Part shown: positions 1-9,220 of the stretch, one piece after another
Layout of the letters: each line of letters starts with the position of its first letter
Position numbering within the stretch: position 1 is the stretch's first letter
NCBI GenBank assembly: GCA_946480445.1
Contig: CAMLJN010000004.1
Coordinates: 1 to 64,000 of the forward strand
Length of the DNA stretch: 64,000 nucleotides
Direction of reading: 5' to 3'
Source of the DNA: an uncultured Buttiauxella sp.
GTDB lineage: Bacteria; Pseudomonadota; Gammaproteobacteria; Enterobacterales; Enterobacteriaceae
Notes under the pieces: generated by a model
What the model was told of the DNA's origin: nothing
The model's database searches: none
The model's input: only the letters and a program-made list of their open reading frames with translations
Made by a program: the position numbers and the translations under genes

Positions 1-396
1 AGGTCGTGGCTGAGCTGCTGGCGGCAAAACGTAATGATGGGGTTCCGGGCTTGCATATGGCTCTACAGAATGGTCATGCTGATGCTGTCGAGGTTTACTG
101 TCAGCGTGTTCAGGAGGCTGGGCTCCCGAAAGAGGTCGTGGCTGAGCTGCTGGCGGCAAAACGTAATGATGGGATGCCTGGCTTGCATTTGGCTCTGCAG
201 GATGGTCATGCTGATGCTGTCCGGGTTTACTGTCAGCGTGTTCAGGAGGCTGGGCTCCCGAAAGAGGTCGTGGCTGAGCTGCTGGCGGCAAAACGTAATG
301 ATGGGATGCCTGGCTTGCATAGGGTTCTGCAGGATGGTCATGCTCATGCTATCCGGGTTTACTGCCAGAGTATCCGGGAAGCCGGACTCCCGGCAG
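1..396 (+). repeat. Three near-identical 132-bp tandem units within the repeat gene
   Basis: Units start at 1, 133 and 265, each opening with AGGTCGTGGCTGAGCTG, and differ by only a few bases. The period of 132 bp equals 44 codons, so copy number changes keep the frame. Units after 397 are clearly diverged. This indicates recent local duplication or gene conversion in the N-terminal part of the array. Confidence 0.9.
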
Positions 397-1562
397 AGGC
401 AATGGCCGGGCTGGTAGCAAATTGCAGAGGGGCTCTGTTTCAGGCTTTCTGGAACGGCCATGCACGTGCCATCCGGGCTTATGATGAGTTTCTCAAGGCA
501 GGCGGGCTGCAGCTAAATGCATGGACTCAGTTGCTGTTGCAAAAGAGTGCGGACGGTTTACCCGGTCTGCGCATAGCTCTGCAGAAGGGTGATGTAAATG
601 CCTTCCGGGTTTATGCGGAGCTTCTCAAGACCGGCGGGTTCCCGGCAGAGACAGTGGCTGGGAATATGGCGCTAAAGAATAATGACGGTATTCCTTTACT
701 GTCTCAGGCTCTCCAGGACGGTGATGCCAGGCTCATCCGGGCTTATGGTGAGTTTCTCAAGGCAGCCGGGCTCCCGGCAGAGACGATGGCTAAGCTGCTG
801 GCGGCAAAAAATGGTGATGATATCCCCGGCCTGCAGATGGCTCTAGATAATGGCCATAAAGACGCTATCCAGGCTTTTGCTTTACTTCTCAATGAAAGCG
901 GACTCTCGTCAGAGCAACTGGCTGAAGTGCTGGCGGCAAAAAATTTTATGGGTGACCCCTTACTGTCTCAGGCTCTCCAGGACGGTAATGCAGAGGCTAT
1001 CCGGGGTTTTGCTGTGCTTCTCAAGGAAATCAGACTTCCGCCAGAGAAGCTGGCCGGGGTGTTAACGGCAAAGCCTGATTATACAGGTCCTGTTATTTCG
1101 GGTTTGTACTTTGCATTGAAAAACGGTCATGCAGGTGCCATTGAGGCTTTTGGGGAACTTATCAAAATTGCAAAGACTGCAGGGCTAAAGGCTGCTGAAG
1201 AGACTGAACTGCTGAAAGCAAATGCACAATTCACGAGTGGTAACAGTAACGGCTTGGGGGAGGCTATCGCGGAACGTCATGCAGATGCCATTCGGGCTTA
1301 TGGTCGGCTTCTCGGGGCTGCCCAGTTCCGGCAAGATGACATGGTTTCACTGCTGATAGATGCCGCTACAGGTCAGGCTAAAGCTTTCAAATGCTGGGAT
1401 GACAAGACTTTCCAGGCTTTTATGGAGATTCTCACGGCTACCGGGTTCCCGAAAAAGAAAGTGGCTAAGCTGCTGGCGAAAATAAGTCCTGATGTTCCTC
1501 ACCTGAAAACGGCTCTTAAAAATGCTTTTAAAGAGGAAGCCAATGCGATTGGTTTTCGGTAG
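1..1562 (+). CDS. Tandem 44-residue repeat protein, 5' end outside window
   Basis: The open frame runs into the left edge, so the true start lies upstream; the GTG at 6 is inside a repeat unit. At least 518 residues are built from about 11-12 helical-looking repeats of roughly 44 residues with the pattern LLAAK-N-DG-PGL--AL-NGHADAI-AY--LL-EAGLP. The units resemble ankyrin-like alpha-solenoid repeats and suggest protein-protein binding. No signal peptide or catalytic domain is visible in the part present. From memory, similar DG-PGL-ALQNGHADAI repeats occur in some enterobacterial effector-like proteins (ShET2/EspL type), but I could not check this and assign no function. The three N-terminal units seen are nearly identical in DNA, while later units are diverged, and the final unit degenerates at the stop. 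The gene is not part of the conserved yeiP neighbourhood of E. coli. Confidence 0.75.
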   Translation, partial: VVAELLAAKRNDGVPGLHMALQNGHADAVEVYCQRVQEAGLPKEVVAELLAAKRNDGMPGLHLALQDGHADAVRVYCQRVQEAGLPKEVVAELLAAKRNDGMPGLHRVLQDGHAHAIRVYCQSIREAGLPAEAMAGLVANCRGALFQAFWNGHARAIRAYDEFLKAGGLQLNAWTQLLLQKSADGLPGLRIALQKGDVNAFRVYAELLKTGGFPAETVAGNMALKNNDGIPLLSQALQDGDARLIRAYGEFLKAAGLPAETMAKLLAAKNGDDIPGLQMALDNGHKDAIQAFALLLNESGLSSEQLAEVLAAKNFMGDPLLSQALQDGNAEAIRGFAVLLKEIRLPPEKLAGVLTAKPDYTGPVISGLYFALKNGHAGAIEAFGELIKIAKTAGLKAAEETELLKANAQFTSGNSNGLGEAIAERHADAIRAYGRLLGAAQFRQDDMVSLLIDAATGQAKAFKCWDDKTFQAFMEILTATGFPKKKVAKLLAKISPDVPHLKTALKNAFKEEANAIGFR

Positions 1563-1633
1563 ATTTTGGGCACGGTCTAAAGCTGCTTCAGCTGGCACAG
1601 GGCACGGTTCTGCAGGGTGATATGGATAAACGA

Positions 1634-1701
1634 GGCAGGCATAGCGTAATGTGATCTACTGACACCTCGACGAGTTGAGAAAGATTACCGCTATGCCTGC
1701 C
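1634..1701. repeat. Inverted repeat, 13-bp perfect arms
   Basis: GGCAGGCATAGCG at 1634-1646 is matched by its exact reverse complement at 1689-1701, and the match extends to about 17 bp with one gap. The spacer is 42 bp. No open frame spans it convincingly. It could be a small mobile-element relic or an RNA hairpin after the repeat gene; the sequence does not decide. The rest of 1563-1865 holds only this repeat and the hairpin at 1831. Confidence 0.6.
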
Positions 1702-1830
1702 CGTAGGTGATACAGACCAGCACTTTTTCCGCAATGCTTTAGAAGTTGGAAGCGGTGGAAATAATCAGGCCTGATGTCCCGCTGGCGGGCGTAGATTTTT
1801 GACGCCGGATGCTCCGTAAGGAGTGTCATT

Positions 1831-1867
1831 ATTCCCCCGCTCATGCATGAGCGGGGGAATGTTTTTT
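1831..1867 (+). terminator. Strong intrinsic terminator
   Basis: ATTCCCCCGCTCA and TGAGCGGGGGAAT form a 13-bp perfect stem around the loop TGCA, followed by GTTTTTT on the plus strand. The T run overlaps the yeiP stop codon. It would end transcription coming from the repeat gene; on the minus strand the hairpin lacks a following T run. Confidence 0.8.
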
Positions 1868-2438
1868 AGTCTGCGCGGCCCATAGAACGCTTCTCGGCGA
1901 TATGAATGCGGATTTTCTCCCCGCTCACCATATATTCCGGCACCTGAATCACCAGGCCGGTAGAGAGGGTGGCAGGCTTGGTACGGGAGCTTGCTGACGC
2001 ACCTTTGATGCCCGGTGCCGTCTCAACGATTTCCAGATCGACAGTCTGCGGCAGTTCCAGCGCCAGCAGCTGGCCATCCCAGGTCAGCACCTGCATATCC
2101 GGCATACCGCCTTCAGGCATAAACTGCAGTTCTTCTTCAATCTGATCTTTGGTGAAGATATACGGGGTGTAATCTTCTTTATCCATAAACACGTATTCGT
2201 TGCCGTCGATATAAGAGAAGTCAACGAAACGGCGAGTCAGGGTAATGGTATCGACAATATCGTCGCCCTTGAAACGCTCTTCCACTTTCTGCCCGGTGCG
2301 GACATCAGAAAAGCGCATCTTGTAAAGGGTAGCCGCGCCGCGCGCGCTGGGAGCCTGAATATCTATATCTTTCACAATCAGCAGTTTGCCGTTGTAGTTC
2401 AGTACCATGCCTTTTTTGATTTCGTTAGCTCTTGCCAT
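1866..2438 (-). CDS. yeiP: Elongation factor P-like protein YeiP
   Basis: A 190-residue EF-P paralogue that by family knowledge acts on ribosomes to relieve stalling. The protein begins [19 protein letters not shown] and shows the KOW-like N-terminal domain, then two OB-fold domains ending in [17 protein letters not shown]. The loop that carries the modified lysine in true EF-P reads APSARGAAT here, so the modifiable lysine is absent, as expected for YeiP. The frame extends 27 codons further upstream, but the ATG at 2438 has a good AGGA ribosome site and gives the family length. The gene is transcribed away from yeiW. Confidence 0.96.
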   Translation of the reverse strand: MARANEIKKGMVLNYNGKLLIVKDIDIQAPSARGAATLYKMRFSDVRTGQKVEERFKGDDIVDTITLTRRFVDFSYIDGNEYVFMDKEDYTPYIFTKDQIEEELQFMPEGGMPDMQVLTWDGQLLALELPQTVDLEIVETAPGIKGASASSRTKPATLSTGLVIQVPEYMVSGEKIRIHIAEKRSMGRAD

Positions 2439-2621
2439 CAATGAGTCCTGTAAAAATTGAGGAGCGAAAATATTGCGACAAATTACTCGCGAGGTGCATT
2501 CCAGGCAAGCGGATTTCATCGCCCGGGCAACAAGCTTTGCGACAAAGTATAAATGAGCATAGTAAAGCCCGGGCGGGACTGATACAGTTCGTTCACTTGC
2601 CAGCCCACCGGAGAATTGCTG

Positions 2622-2876
2622 ATGGACTGTCGTCCTGACTGCGGAGCCTGCTGTACCGCCCCTTCTGTATCAAGCCCAATACCCGGGATGCCCAATGGTA
2701 AGCCTGCTAACACGCCTTGCGTGCAGCTTGATGAGCGGAACCTCTGCAAGCTCTTCCTTTCTCCGCTGCGTCCTGCGGTTTGCGCCGGGTTACAGCCCTC
2801 TCGGGAAATGTGTGGCACCGCGCGTGGGGAGGCGATGGCGTACCTTATTTATCTCGAGGCTGCTACCGCCCCTTAA
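2622..2876 (+). CDS. yeiW: YkgJ/YeiW-family cysteine cluster protein
   Basis: A short 84-residue protein of the UPF0153 family. It opens [11 protein letters not shown] and contains about eight cysteines in all, a pattern that suggests metal binding, possibly zinc or iron. The biochemical role is unknown to me. The ATG at 2622 follows GGAGAA at a good distance; an in-frame TTG six bases upstream is less likely. Its TAA stop overlaps the stop of setB on the other strand, both using the same TTAA. Placement between yeiP and setB matches E. coli. Confidence 0.85.
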   Translation: MDCRPDCGACCTAPSVSSPIPGMPNGKPANTPCVQLDERNLCKLFLSPLRPAVCAGLQPSREMCGTARGEAMAYLIYLEAATAP

Positions 2877-4054
2877 ACGTCTTTTATTCGCGTCATGCAC
2901 CAGGCGGTAATTGCAATCATCCCCAGCGCGATAAAGAATACCCTGTGGTAATTCCAGAACTCAGCCACCACGCCCGCCAGCGAACCGGCGATAATCCAAC
3001 CCACACGCGTCGTATTGCTATACAGCGTGGTTGCGGCTCCCGCCTGACCCGGCATCAAATCCTGAAAATAGAGCATTCCGATACCTGCCAGAATGCCGAT
3101 AAAAATGGCGTTGAGCAGCTGCAAAGCCAGCAGCAGCATCTCGTTGTGCAGCGTCAACATGCCGATATAAAACAGCAGCCCCGCCGCGACCGCAATGCGC
3201 ATCAGGAAACGTTTACCAAAACGTTTAGCGTAGTAGCCCGCAATCAGCATAGTAGGAATTTCCAGCCCGGCTGCGGTGCCCATCATCACGCCCGCCAGCT
3301 TCTCCGGCAGATGCAGTTCATGAATGATATAGAGCGGCATATTGATGATGTACAGGCTGTTGCAACCCCACATCATGGTACAGGCGACAAACAGCAGCAG
3401 CGCGTCACGGCGGTTGTGACGAGGCGCCTCAAGCTTGCTGGTTGCGCTAACCGGCTCTTTGCGCATGGAAGGCAGAAAGAGCCAGACCATCAGGCCACAA
3501 AGCACAAAAGCAAAGGCTGCGCTAAGGTACATGGCGGTAAAGCCAAAACCCAGGGCCAGCGCGTAGGCGATGGGCGGGCCGATAACCCAGGCCAGTGACA
3601 CCTGGGCGCGCAGAATGGAGCTGAACATGGCGGCTTCACGTCCGGTGCGGTCCGCGTGTTCACGGGCCAGGGCGAACATCTGCGGGTTGGCCGTTGAGCC
3701 AAAGCTACTCAGAAATACCCCCACAAACAGCAAAACAAAGTAGTTACGGTTCCAGGCGAACAGCACGCAGGCCAGCGCGCCGAGCAGGCAGCAGACAAAA
3801 ATCAGCGCTTTACGGTCGCCTTTGCGGTCAGAACGTCCGGCCAGAAACTGGCTGACCAGAATGCCAATTACGGCGCTGCCGGTAAAGAAGAAGCCCACCA
3901 TCGCCGGACGAACGTGGACCTCCTCGGTTAAAAACAGGCTAAGCGTCGGCGTTTGTAAGGCGCCAGCAATGCCGGTTAAAAACGCTACAATCAAGAAGGC
4001 GGTGGACGTCAGATCGAGAGGTTTTCGGGCCGCGGCAGCAGGAGGATTTTGCAT
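2873..4054 (-). CDS. setB: Sugar efflux transporter SetB
   Basis: A 393-residue major facilitator superfamily permease with about 12 membrane segments, of the SET family that exports glucose, lactose and analogues. The loop motif [10 protein letters not shown] after the second helix is the usual MFS signature, and length and flanks fit SetB. It ends in a tail-to-tail 4-bp overlap with yeiW and is divergent from fruB across a 364-bp region holding two Cra-type operators, which could affect both genes. Confidence 0.9.
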   Translation of the reverse strand: MQNPPAAAARKPLDLTSTAFLIVAFLTGIAGALQTPTLSLFLTEEVHVRPAMVGFFFTGSAVIGILVSQFLAGRSDRKGDRKALIFVCCLLGALACVLFAWNRNYFVLLFVGVFLSSFGSTANPQMFALAREHADRTGREAAMFSSILRAQVSLAWVIGPPIAYALALGFGFTAMYLSAAFAFVLCGLMVWLFLPSMRKEPVSATSKLEAPRHNRRDALLLFVACTMMWGCNSLYIINMPLYIIHELHLPEKLAGVMMGTAAGLEIPTMLIAGYYAKRFGKRFLMRIAVAAGLLFYIGMLTLHNEMLLLALQLLNAIFIGILAGIGMLYFQDLMPGQAGAATTLYSNTTRVGWIIAGSLAGVVAEFWNYHRVFFIALGMIAITAWCMTRIKDV

Positions 4055-4320
4055 GGGGTCAGGGTCAGTTAATAGGCAACGTGCGGAGTTTACGCGGATT
4101 ACCCTTAAATAAACAGTTGGTCAAATCAAAGGGGACACGAAAAGTCAAAACGCTGTTCTGATTTTATCCGCGCAGGCTGAAGCTTGCTGACGCGAAGTTT
4201 ATTTGCCGACAATATTCAGCATTTCTGCACCGGCTCACGGCAAAATGTGCGTAACCTCAAAATTCTGGCAACGGAATGACAACAATCCTTGCCTGGTTTG
4301 CGGGAAAATCACACACTCAT

Positions 4321-4334
4321 TGAAACGTTTCAGC
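4321..4334 (+). promoter_or_regulatory. Cra (FruR) operator, distal
   Basis: TGAAACGTTTCAGC is a nearly perfect Cra operator, with a palindromic TGAAACGTTTCA core. It lies 85 bp before the fruB start. Cra represses the fructose operon until fructose-1-phosphate is present. Confidence 0.85.
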
Positions 4335-4384
4335 GTCGTCTGCTTGTTAACACGGAGTAAGGTGGCGCTTTTTTTCTCAAACAA

Positions 4385-4398
4385 GCTGAATCGTTTCA
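4385..4398 (+). promoter_or_regulatory. Cra (FruR) operator, proximal
   Basis: GCTGAATCGTTTCA matches the Cra consensus GCTGAAACGTTTCA with one difference. It ends 20 bp before the fruB ATG, so with the site at 4321 it forms the paired arrangement known at E. coli fruB. Confidence 0.85.
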
Positions 4399-4418
4399 AT
4401 TCAGCAGGAGAGGGAACC

Positions 4419-5552
4419 ATGTTTCAGTTATCTGTACAGGATATCCACCCGGGGCAAAGCGCCGGGAATAAAGAAGAGGCCATCCGTCAGGTTGCCGTTG
4501 CGCTTACCCAGGCAGGCAACGTCAGCGAAGGATATGTGGCAGGGATGCTGGCCCGCGAGCAGCAAACGGCAACTTATCTCGGTAACGGCATCGCGATTCC
4601 GCACGGTACGACCGATACCCGCGATCTGGTGCTGAAAACCGGCGTTCAGGTTTACCAGTTCCCGCAGGGCGTTGAGTGGGCTGAAGGCCAGAAAGCCTAT
4701 GTAGCTATCGGCATAGCGGCCAGCTCTGACGAGCACCTTGGTCTGCTGCGTCAGCTGACGCATGTACTGAGCGATGATGCCGTTGCCCAACAGCTGAAAA
4801 CCGCCACTACCGCAGAAGAACTGCGTGCCCTGCTGATGGGGGAGAAGCAGAGTTCAGCTTTGCTGTTTGATAACTCGCTGCTGGCGCTGGACGTCGGCGC
4901 GACTGATCTGATGACGCTGCAGGCGTTAAATGCGGGCCGCCTTAAACAGGCCGGTGCGGCAGAGGCCTCCTTTGTCAGCCAGGTCGTTTCCGCTAAGCCG
5001 CTGTACCTGGGCCAGGGCATCTGGCTGAACGACAGTACCGAAGGCAACCTCGCCAGCGCGGTGGCTATCAGCCGTCCTGCTGCCGTTTTTGAGTCAGAAG
5101 GTGAACCTGTTGCTCTGCTGATAACGGTTGCCGTGACCGATGAACAGCCTTTACAGGTGCTTAATCGTCTGAGCGATATGCTGATTAATAACAAAGCCGA
5201 AGTGTTGCTGAAGGCTGACGCGCCAGCTTTGCTGACGCTGCTGACCAGCGATGAGCAGCCAGCTGAAAATCTGCTGACGCAAGAGTTCACCATCCGTAAT
5301 GAACATGGCCTGCACGCCCGTCCGGGTACCGTGCTGGTGAACACCATCAAACAATTTACCAGTGAGATAACCGTGACCAACCTCGATGGCTCCGGCAAAC
5401 CCGCTAACGGGCGTAGCCTGATGAAAGTGGTTGCGCTGGGCGTGAAAAAAGGACACCGCCTGCGCTTTACCGCCCAGGGGGATGATGCACAACAGGCGCT
5501 TGACGCTATTGGCGAAGCCATTGCCGCAGGGCTAGGCGAGGGGGCAGCATGA
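4419..5552 (+). CDS. fruB: Fructose PTS multiphosphoryl protein FruB (EIIA-FPr)
   Basis: A 377-residue cytoplasmic phosphocarrier that passes phosphate to FruA. The N-terminal EIIA domain has its active histidine in IAIPHGTT (His62). A middle linker domain is followed by an HPr-like domain starting near residue 289 with [10 protein letters not shown] (His299). The ATG at 4419 follows CAGGAGAGGG and gives the normal family length; the open frame upstream is non-coding leader with the Cra sites. The gene overlaps fruK by 4 bp, a sign of translational coupling in fruBKA. Confidence 0.97.
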   Translation: MFQLSVQDIHPGQSAGNKEEAIRQVAVALTQAGNVSEGYVAGMLAREQQTATYLGNGIAIPHGTTDTRDLVLKTGVQVYQFPQGVEWAEGQKAYVAIGIAASSDEHLGLLRQLTHVLSDDAVAQQLKTATTAEELRALLMGEKQSSALLFDNSLLALDVGATDLMTLQALNAGRLKQAGAAEASFVSQVVSAKPLYLGQGIWLNDSTEGNLASAVAISRPAAVFESEGEPVALLITVAVTDEQPLQVLNRLSDMLINNKAEVLLKADAPALLTLLTSDEQPAENLLTQEFTIRNEHGLHARPGTVLVNTIKQFTSEITVTNLDGSGKPANGRSLMKVVALGVKKGHRLRFTAQGDDAQQALDAIGEAIAAGLGEGAA

Positions 5553-6487
5553 GCAGGCGCGTTGCAACTATTACGCTCAATCCAGCCTATGACCTGGTGG
5601 GATATACCCCGGAAATCGAACGCGGTGAAGTGAACCTTGTGCGGACCACCGGCCTGCATGCCGCGGGTAAAGGTATCAACGTGGCAAAGGTGCTCAAAGA
5701 CCTGGGCATCGACGTCACCGTTGGCGGCTTCCTGGGCAAAGACAACCAGGATGGTTTCCAGCAGCTGTTCAGCGAGCTGGGCATTGCTAACCGTTTCCAG
5801 GTTGTGCAGGGCCGTACCCGCATCAACGTCAAGCTGACTGAGAAAGACGGGGAGGTGACGGATCTGAACTTCTCCGGGTTTGAAGTGACCCCGGCGGACT
5901 GGGAACGCTTTGTGGCCGACTCCTTAAGCTGGCTTGGACAGTTCGATATGGTCTGCGTTAGCGGCAGCCTGCCTGCGGGCGTCACGTCGGAAGCCTTTAC
6001 CGACTGGATGACGCGTCTGCGCAGCCAGTGTCCGTGCATTATTTTCGACAGCAGCCGTGAAGCGCTGGTGGCCGGTCTGAAAGCTGCGCCGTGGCTGGTT
6101 AAACCTAACCGCCGCGAGCTGGAAATCTGGGCCGGTCGCAAGCTGCCGGAAATGAAAGATGTGATTGAAGCCGCCCATGCGCTGCGCGAGCAGGGTATCG
6201 CGCACGTCGTGATTTCCCTTGGTGCGGAAGGCGCGCTGTGGGTGAACGCCTCCGGGGAGTGGATCGCCAAACCGCCAGCCTGTGAAGTGGTCAGCACCGT
6301 TGGTGCGGGCGATTCCATGGTAGGCGGTCTGATTTATGGTTTGCTGATGCGCGAGTCCAGCGAACATACCTTGCGTCTTGCAACGGCCGTAGCGGCGCTG
6401 GCGGTAAGCCAGAGCAACGTGGGTATCACCGATCGTACGCAGCTGGCCGCCATGATGGCCCGTGTCGATCTGAAACCGTTTAACTGA
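5549..6487 (+). CDS. fruK: 1-phosphofructokinase
   Basis: A 312-residue PfkB-family kinase that converts fructose-1-phosphate to fructose-1,6-bisphosphate with ATP. The N-terminal [14 protein letters not shown] motif and the C-terminal GAGDSMVGG motif with the catalytic aspartate are both present. The start overlaps the fruB stop (ATGA). Fructose-1-phosphate, its substrate, is the inducer that releases Cra, so this enzyme also shuts the operon off. Confidence 0.97.
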   Translation: MSRRVATITLNPAYDLVGYTPEIERGEVNLVRTTGLHAAGKGINVAKVLKDLGIDVTVGGFLGKDNQDGFQQLFSELGIANRFQVVQGRTRINVKLTEKDGEVTDLNFSGFEVTPADWERFVADSLSWLGQFDMVCVSGSLPAGVTSEAFTDWMTRLRSQCPCIIFDSSREALVAGLKAAPWLVKPNRRELEIWAGRKLPEMKDVIEAAHALREQGIAHVVISLGAEGALWVNASGEWIAKPPACEVVSTVGAGDSMVGGLIYGLLMRESSEHTLRLATAVAALAVSQSNVGITDRTQLAAMMARVDLKPFN

Positions 6488-6502
6488 TTCAGGAGAGGAA
6501 TA

Positions 6503-8197
6503 ATGAAAACGCTGCTGATTATCGACCCTACGCTCGGTCAGGCGCGGGCTTACCTCGCGAAGACCCTGCTCGGCTCTGCGGCTCAAAAAGCGCATCTGGC
6601 TCTTATCGACAACCCGAACGAGGCTGAACTGGCTATCGTTGTAGGCACTGCTATTCCGGCGGATAGCGCGCTGAACGGCAAACATGTTTTTCTCGGCGAT
6701 ATTGACCGTGCGGTCCTTCATCCGGAACTGTTTCTGAGTGAAGCAAAGGCGAAAGCTAAACCGTACACTGCACCCGTTGCGGCTGCGGTACCGGCTGGCG
6801 CCGCCAAAGGGCCAAAACGTGTGGTTGCTGTTACCGCTTGCCCAACGGGCGTGGCGCACACCTTTATGGCGGCCGAAGCCATCGAAACCGAAGCAAAAAA
6901 ACGCGGCTGGTGGGTAAAGGTTGAAACACGTGGTTCCGTAGGCGCTGGTAATGCCATCACGCCTGAAGAAGTCGCCGAAGCGGATCTGGTTATCGTCGCG
7001 GCAGACATCGAAGTCGATCTGGCGAAGTTTGCCGGTAAGCCGATGTATCGCACCTCAACGGGGCTTGCGCTGAAGAAAACGGCGCAGGAACTGGATAAAG
7101 CTGTTGCTGAAGCGAAACCTTACGAAGCGGCAGGGCAGAGCACAGCGACCGTGAAAGAAGGTAAAAAAGAAAGCGCCGGGGCCTATCGTCACCTGTTAAC
7201 CGGCGTTTCTTACATGCTGCCGATGGTTGTGGCGGGCGGTCTGTGTATCGCGCTTTCCTTCGCGTTTGGTATTGAGGCATTTAAAGAGCCGGGCACGCTT
7301 GCGGCCGCGCTGATGCAAATCGGCGGTGGCTCAGCCTTTGCGCTGATGGTACCGGTGCTGGCGGGATATATTGCTTTCTCTATCGCTGACCGCCCGGGCC
7401 TGACGCCGGGTCTTATCGGCGGTATGCTGGCCGTGAGCACCGGCTCCGGGTTTATCGGCGGGATCATCGCGGGCTTCCTCGCCGGGTATGTGGCGAAGGC
7501 CATCAGCACTAAGCTGAAGCTGCCGCAGAGTATGGAAGCGCTGAAGCCGATTCTGATCATTCCGTTGATCTCAAGCCTGGTCGTGGGGCTGGCGATGATC
7601 TACCTGATCGGTAAACCTGTTGCGGGCATTCTGGAAGGGCTGACCCACTGGCTGCAAACCCTGGGGACGGCGAACGCGGTTCTGCTGGGCGCAATCCTCG
7701 GCGGCATGATGTGTACCGATATGGGTGGCCCGGTGAACAAAGCGGCTTATGCTTTCGGCGTCGGCCTGCTGAGTACGCAAACCTACGCACCGATGGCGGC
7801 GATTATGGCGGCAGGTATGGTGCCACCGCTGGCGCTTGGCCTGGCAACCCTGTTGGCGCGTCGTAAATTCGACAAAGCGCAGCAGGAAGGTGGTAAAGCG
7901 GCGCTGGTGCTCGGCCTGTGCTTTATCACCGAAGGGGCGATTCCGTTCGCCGCCCGAGACCCGATGCGCGTTCTGCCTTGCTGTATCGTCGGTGGTGCGG
8001 TAACGGGCGCCATCTCCATGGCGGTGGGCGCAAAACTGATGGCCCCGCACGGTGGGCTGTTCGTTCTGCTGATCCCTGGCGCTATCACGCCGGTGTTGGG
8101 TTACCTGATTGCGATTGTGGCAGGAACGCTGATCGCCGGGCTGTCCTACGCCTTTCTGAAGCGTCCGGAAGCGGAGCTGGCAGCTAAAACTGCCTGA
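6503..8197 (+). CDS. fruA: Fructose-specific PTS EIIB'BC component
   Basis: A 564-residue inner-membrane permease that imports fructose while phosphorylating it at position 1. The order is an N-terminal EIIB' domain, a linker rich in Ala/Lys/Pro, the EIIB domain with the phosphorylated cysteine in VTACPTGVAHT (near residue 112), and a C-terminal EIIC membrane domain. EIIC carries the conserved GGxxxTDMGGPVNKAAY and ITEGAIPFAARDP motifs. A GGAG site precedes the ATG, 15 bp after fruK. It is the last gene of the operon. Confidence 0.97.
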   Translation: MKTLLIIDPTLGQARAYLAKTLLGSAAQKAHLALIDNPNEAELAIVVGTAIPADSALNGKHVFLGDIDRAVLHPELFLSEAKAKAKPYTAPVAAAVPAGAAKGPKRVVAVTACPTGVAHTFMAAEAIETEAKKRGWWVKVETRGSVGAGNAITPEEVAEADLVIVAADIEVDLAKFAGKPMYRTSTGLALKKTAQELDKAVAEAKPYEAAGQSTATVKEGKKESAGAYRHLLTGVSYMLPMVVAGGLCIALSFAFGIEAFKEPGTLAAALMQIGGGSAFALMVPVLAGYIAFSIADRPGLTPGLIGGMLAVSTGSGFIGGIIAGFLAGYVAKAISTKLKLPQSMEALKPILIIPLISSLVVGLAMIYLIGKPVAGILEGLTHWLQTLGTANAVLLGAILGGMMCTDMGGPVNKAAYAFGVGLLSTQTYAPMAAIMAAGMVPPLALGLATLLARRKFDKAQQEGGKAALVLGLCFITEGAIPFAARDPMRVLPCCIVGGAVTGAISMAVGAKLMAPHGGLFVLLIPGAITPVLGYLIAIVAGTLIAGLSYAFLKRPEAELAAKTA

Positions 8198-8223
8198 TTG
8201 CTGATTTTTTCCGGCAACGCCTA

Positions 8224-8252
8224 CGCCTCCGGTGCAAATCGGGGGCGTTTTA
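8224..8252 (+). terminator. Probable intrinsic terminator after fruA
   Basis: CGCCTCCG and CGGGGGCG pair (one G-U) around an 8-base loop, followed by TTTTA. It lies 27 bp past the fruA stop and separates the operon from the next gene. Confidence 0.6.
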
Positions 8253-8360
8253 CTTTCCAGCCCTGGAAAGCTCCCCTTACATCCCCGTCTTTGCTGAATG
8301 TTGCGTTATGAACCATTCGGTTCAAAACTTGAAGTCTGATTTACTCGCTATCGAGGATTT

Positions 8361-9176
8361 ATGCAGCGTTCAATTGCCACCGTCAGTCTGGCCGGTTCGT
8401 TACCGGACAAGCTTCATGCCATTGCCGAAGCGGGCTTTAAAAATATCGAAATATTTGAACCAGATTTACAGGACTGCGGCGAAAGCATCAGCAAGATCGC
8501 CAGGCTTATCCGCAGCCTCGGCCTGCGCGTTGTGCTTTATCAGCCCTTCCGAAACTTTGAGGGGATGCCTGATGAGCGCGTAATGGAAAATCTCGAGCAG
8601 GTCCGTCATACGTTCGACACAATGAACCAGCTCGGCTGTGAACAGCTTCTGCTGTGCAGCAATGTGGATGAGCACAGCCTGGCAATACAAGAAAAACAGG
8701 TTGAAGACCTGGGCAGAATAGCGGAGCTGGCGCAGCGTCATGAGGTGAAGATTGGTTTTGAGGCGCTGGCGTGGGGCAGGCATATCAATCGCTATCAGCA
8801 GGCGTGGGAGCGGGTGAAAGCGGTCGACAGTCCGGTGCTGGGTCTGGTGCTCGACAGCTTCCATATTCTGGCGCTGGGTGACAGCCTAAATCTGGATGAC
8901 ATCCCGCTTGAGAAAATATTTTTCGTCCAGCTGGCCGACGCACCGCTAAAGCAGCTGGAGGTGCAGCAATGGAGCAGACATTACCGCTGTTTCCCGGGCG
9001 AAGGGCAGCTACCGGTGGCGGACTTTGCCCGCACGCTGATGGAAAAAGGTTATCGGGGGCCGTGGTCGCTGGAAATCTTTAACGATAATGACCAGCAGGC
9101 CCCGGCGGATGAAACGGCGCGGGCAGGATTTCGCGCTTTGCAGCGGCTGGAAGAGCTGCTCAGGGAAAATGCCTGA
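8361..9176 (+). CDS. Sugar isomerase-type TIM barrel, 3-dehydroshikimate dehydratase-like
   Basis: A 271-residue protein of the xylose-isomerase-like (AP endonuclease 2) superfamily. Four likely metal ligands are visible: Glu134 in GFEALAWG, Asp165 in VLDSFH, Gln190 in FVQLADAP and Glu238 in WSLEIFND. This E-D-Q-E set with the SLEIFND ending matches, from memory, bacterial 3-dehydroshikimate dehydratases that make protocatechuate. I therefore favour that activity, but a sugar-phosphate epimerase or isomerase remains possible, and no other quinate or protocatechuate gene is nearby. The ATG follows GAGG. The gene has its own 160-bp upstream region and replaces the yeiI region of E. coli between fruA and nfo. 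It is convergent with nfo, itself a member of the same fold family; a GGCGGG/CCCGCC hairpin at 9190-9212 lies between them. Confidence 0.8.
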   Translation: MQRSIATVSLAGSLPDKLHAIAEAGFKNIEIFEPDLQDCGESISKIARLIRSLGLRVVLYQPFRNFEGMPDERVMENLEQVRHTFDTMNQLGCEQLLLCSNVDEHSLAIQEKQVEDLGRIAELAQRHEVKIGFEALAWGRHINRYQQAWERVKAVDSPVLGLVLDSFHILALGDSLNLDDIPLEKIFFVQLADAPLKQLEVQQWSRHYRCFPGEGQLPVADFARTLMEKGYRGPWSLEIFNDNDQQAPADETARAGFRALQRLEELLRENA

Positions 9177-9220
9177 CAAGCTGTCTGGCGGCGGGCGAGC
9201 TGCTAACCCGCCCCGGGATA

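Noticed and set aside
2516-2818. 100-codon minus-strand frame between yeiP and setB
   Set aside because: Antisense to yeiW, whose cysteine pattern is clear; no ribosome site.
2780-3598. Long plus-strand open frame of 272 codons opposite setB
   Set aside because: It lies wholly against the well-conserved setB gene, has no ribosome site and shows no membrane or domain pattern; it is a by-product of GC-rich coding sequence.
4751-5659. 302-codon minus-strand frame opposite fruB
   Set aside because: Antisense to fruB with Ser/Ala-rich low-complexity translation; fruB has clear EIIA and HPr motifs.
5924-6859. 311-codon minus-strand frame opposite fruK/fruA
   Set aside because: Crosses two real genes and has no recognisable domain.
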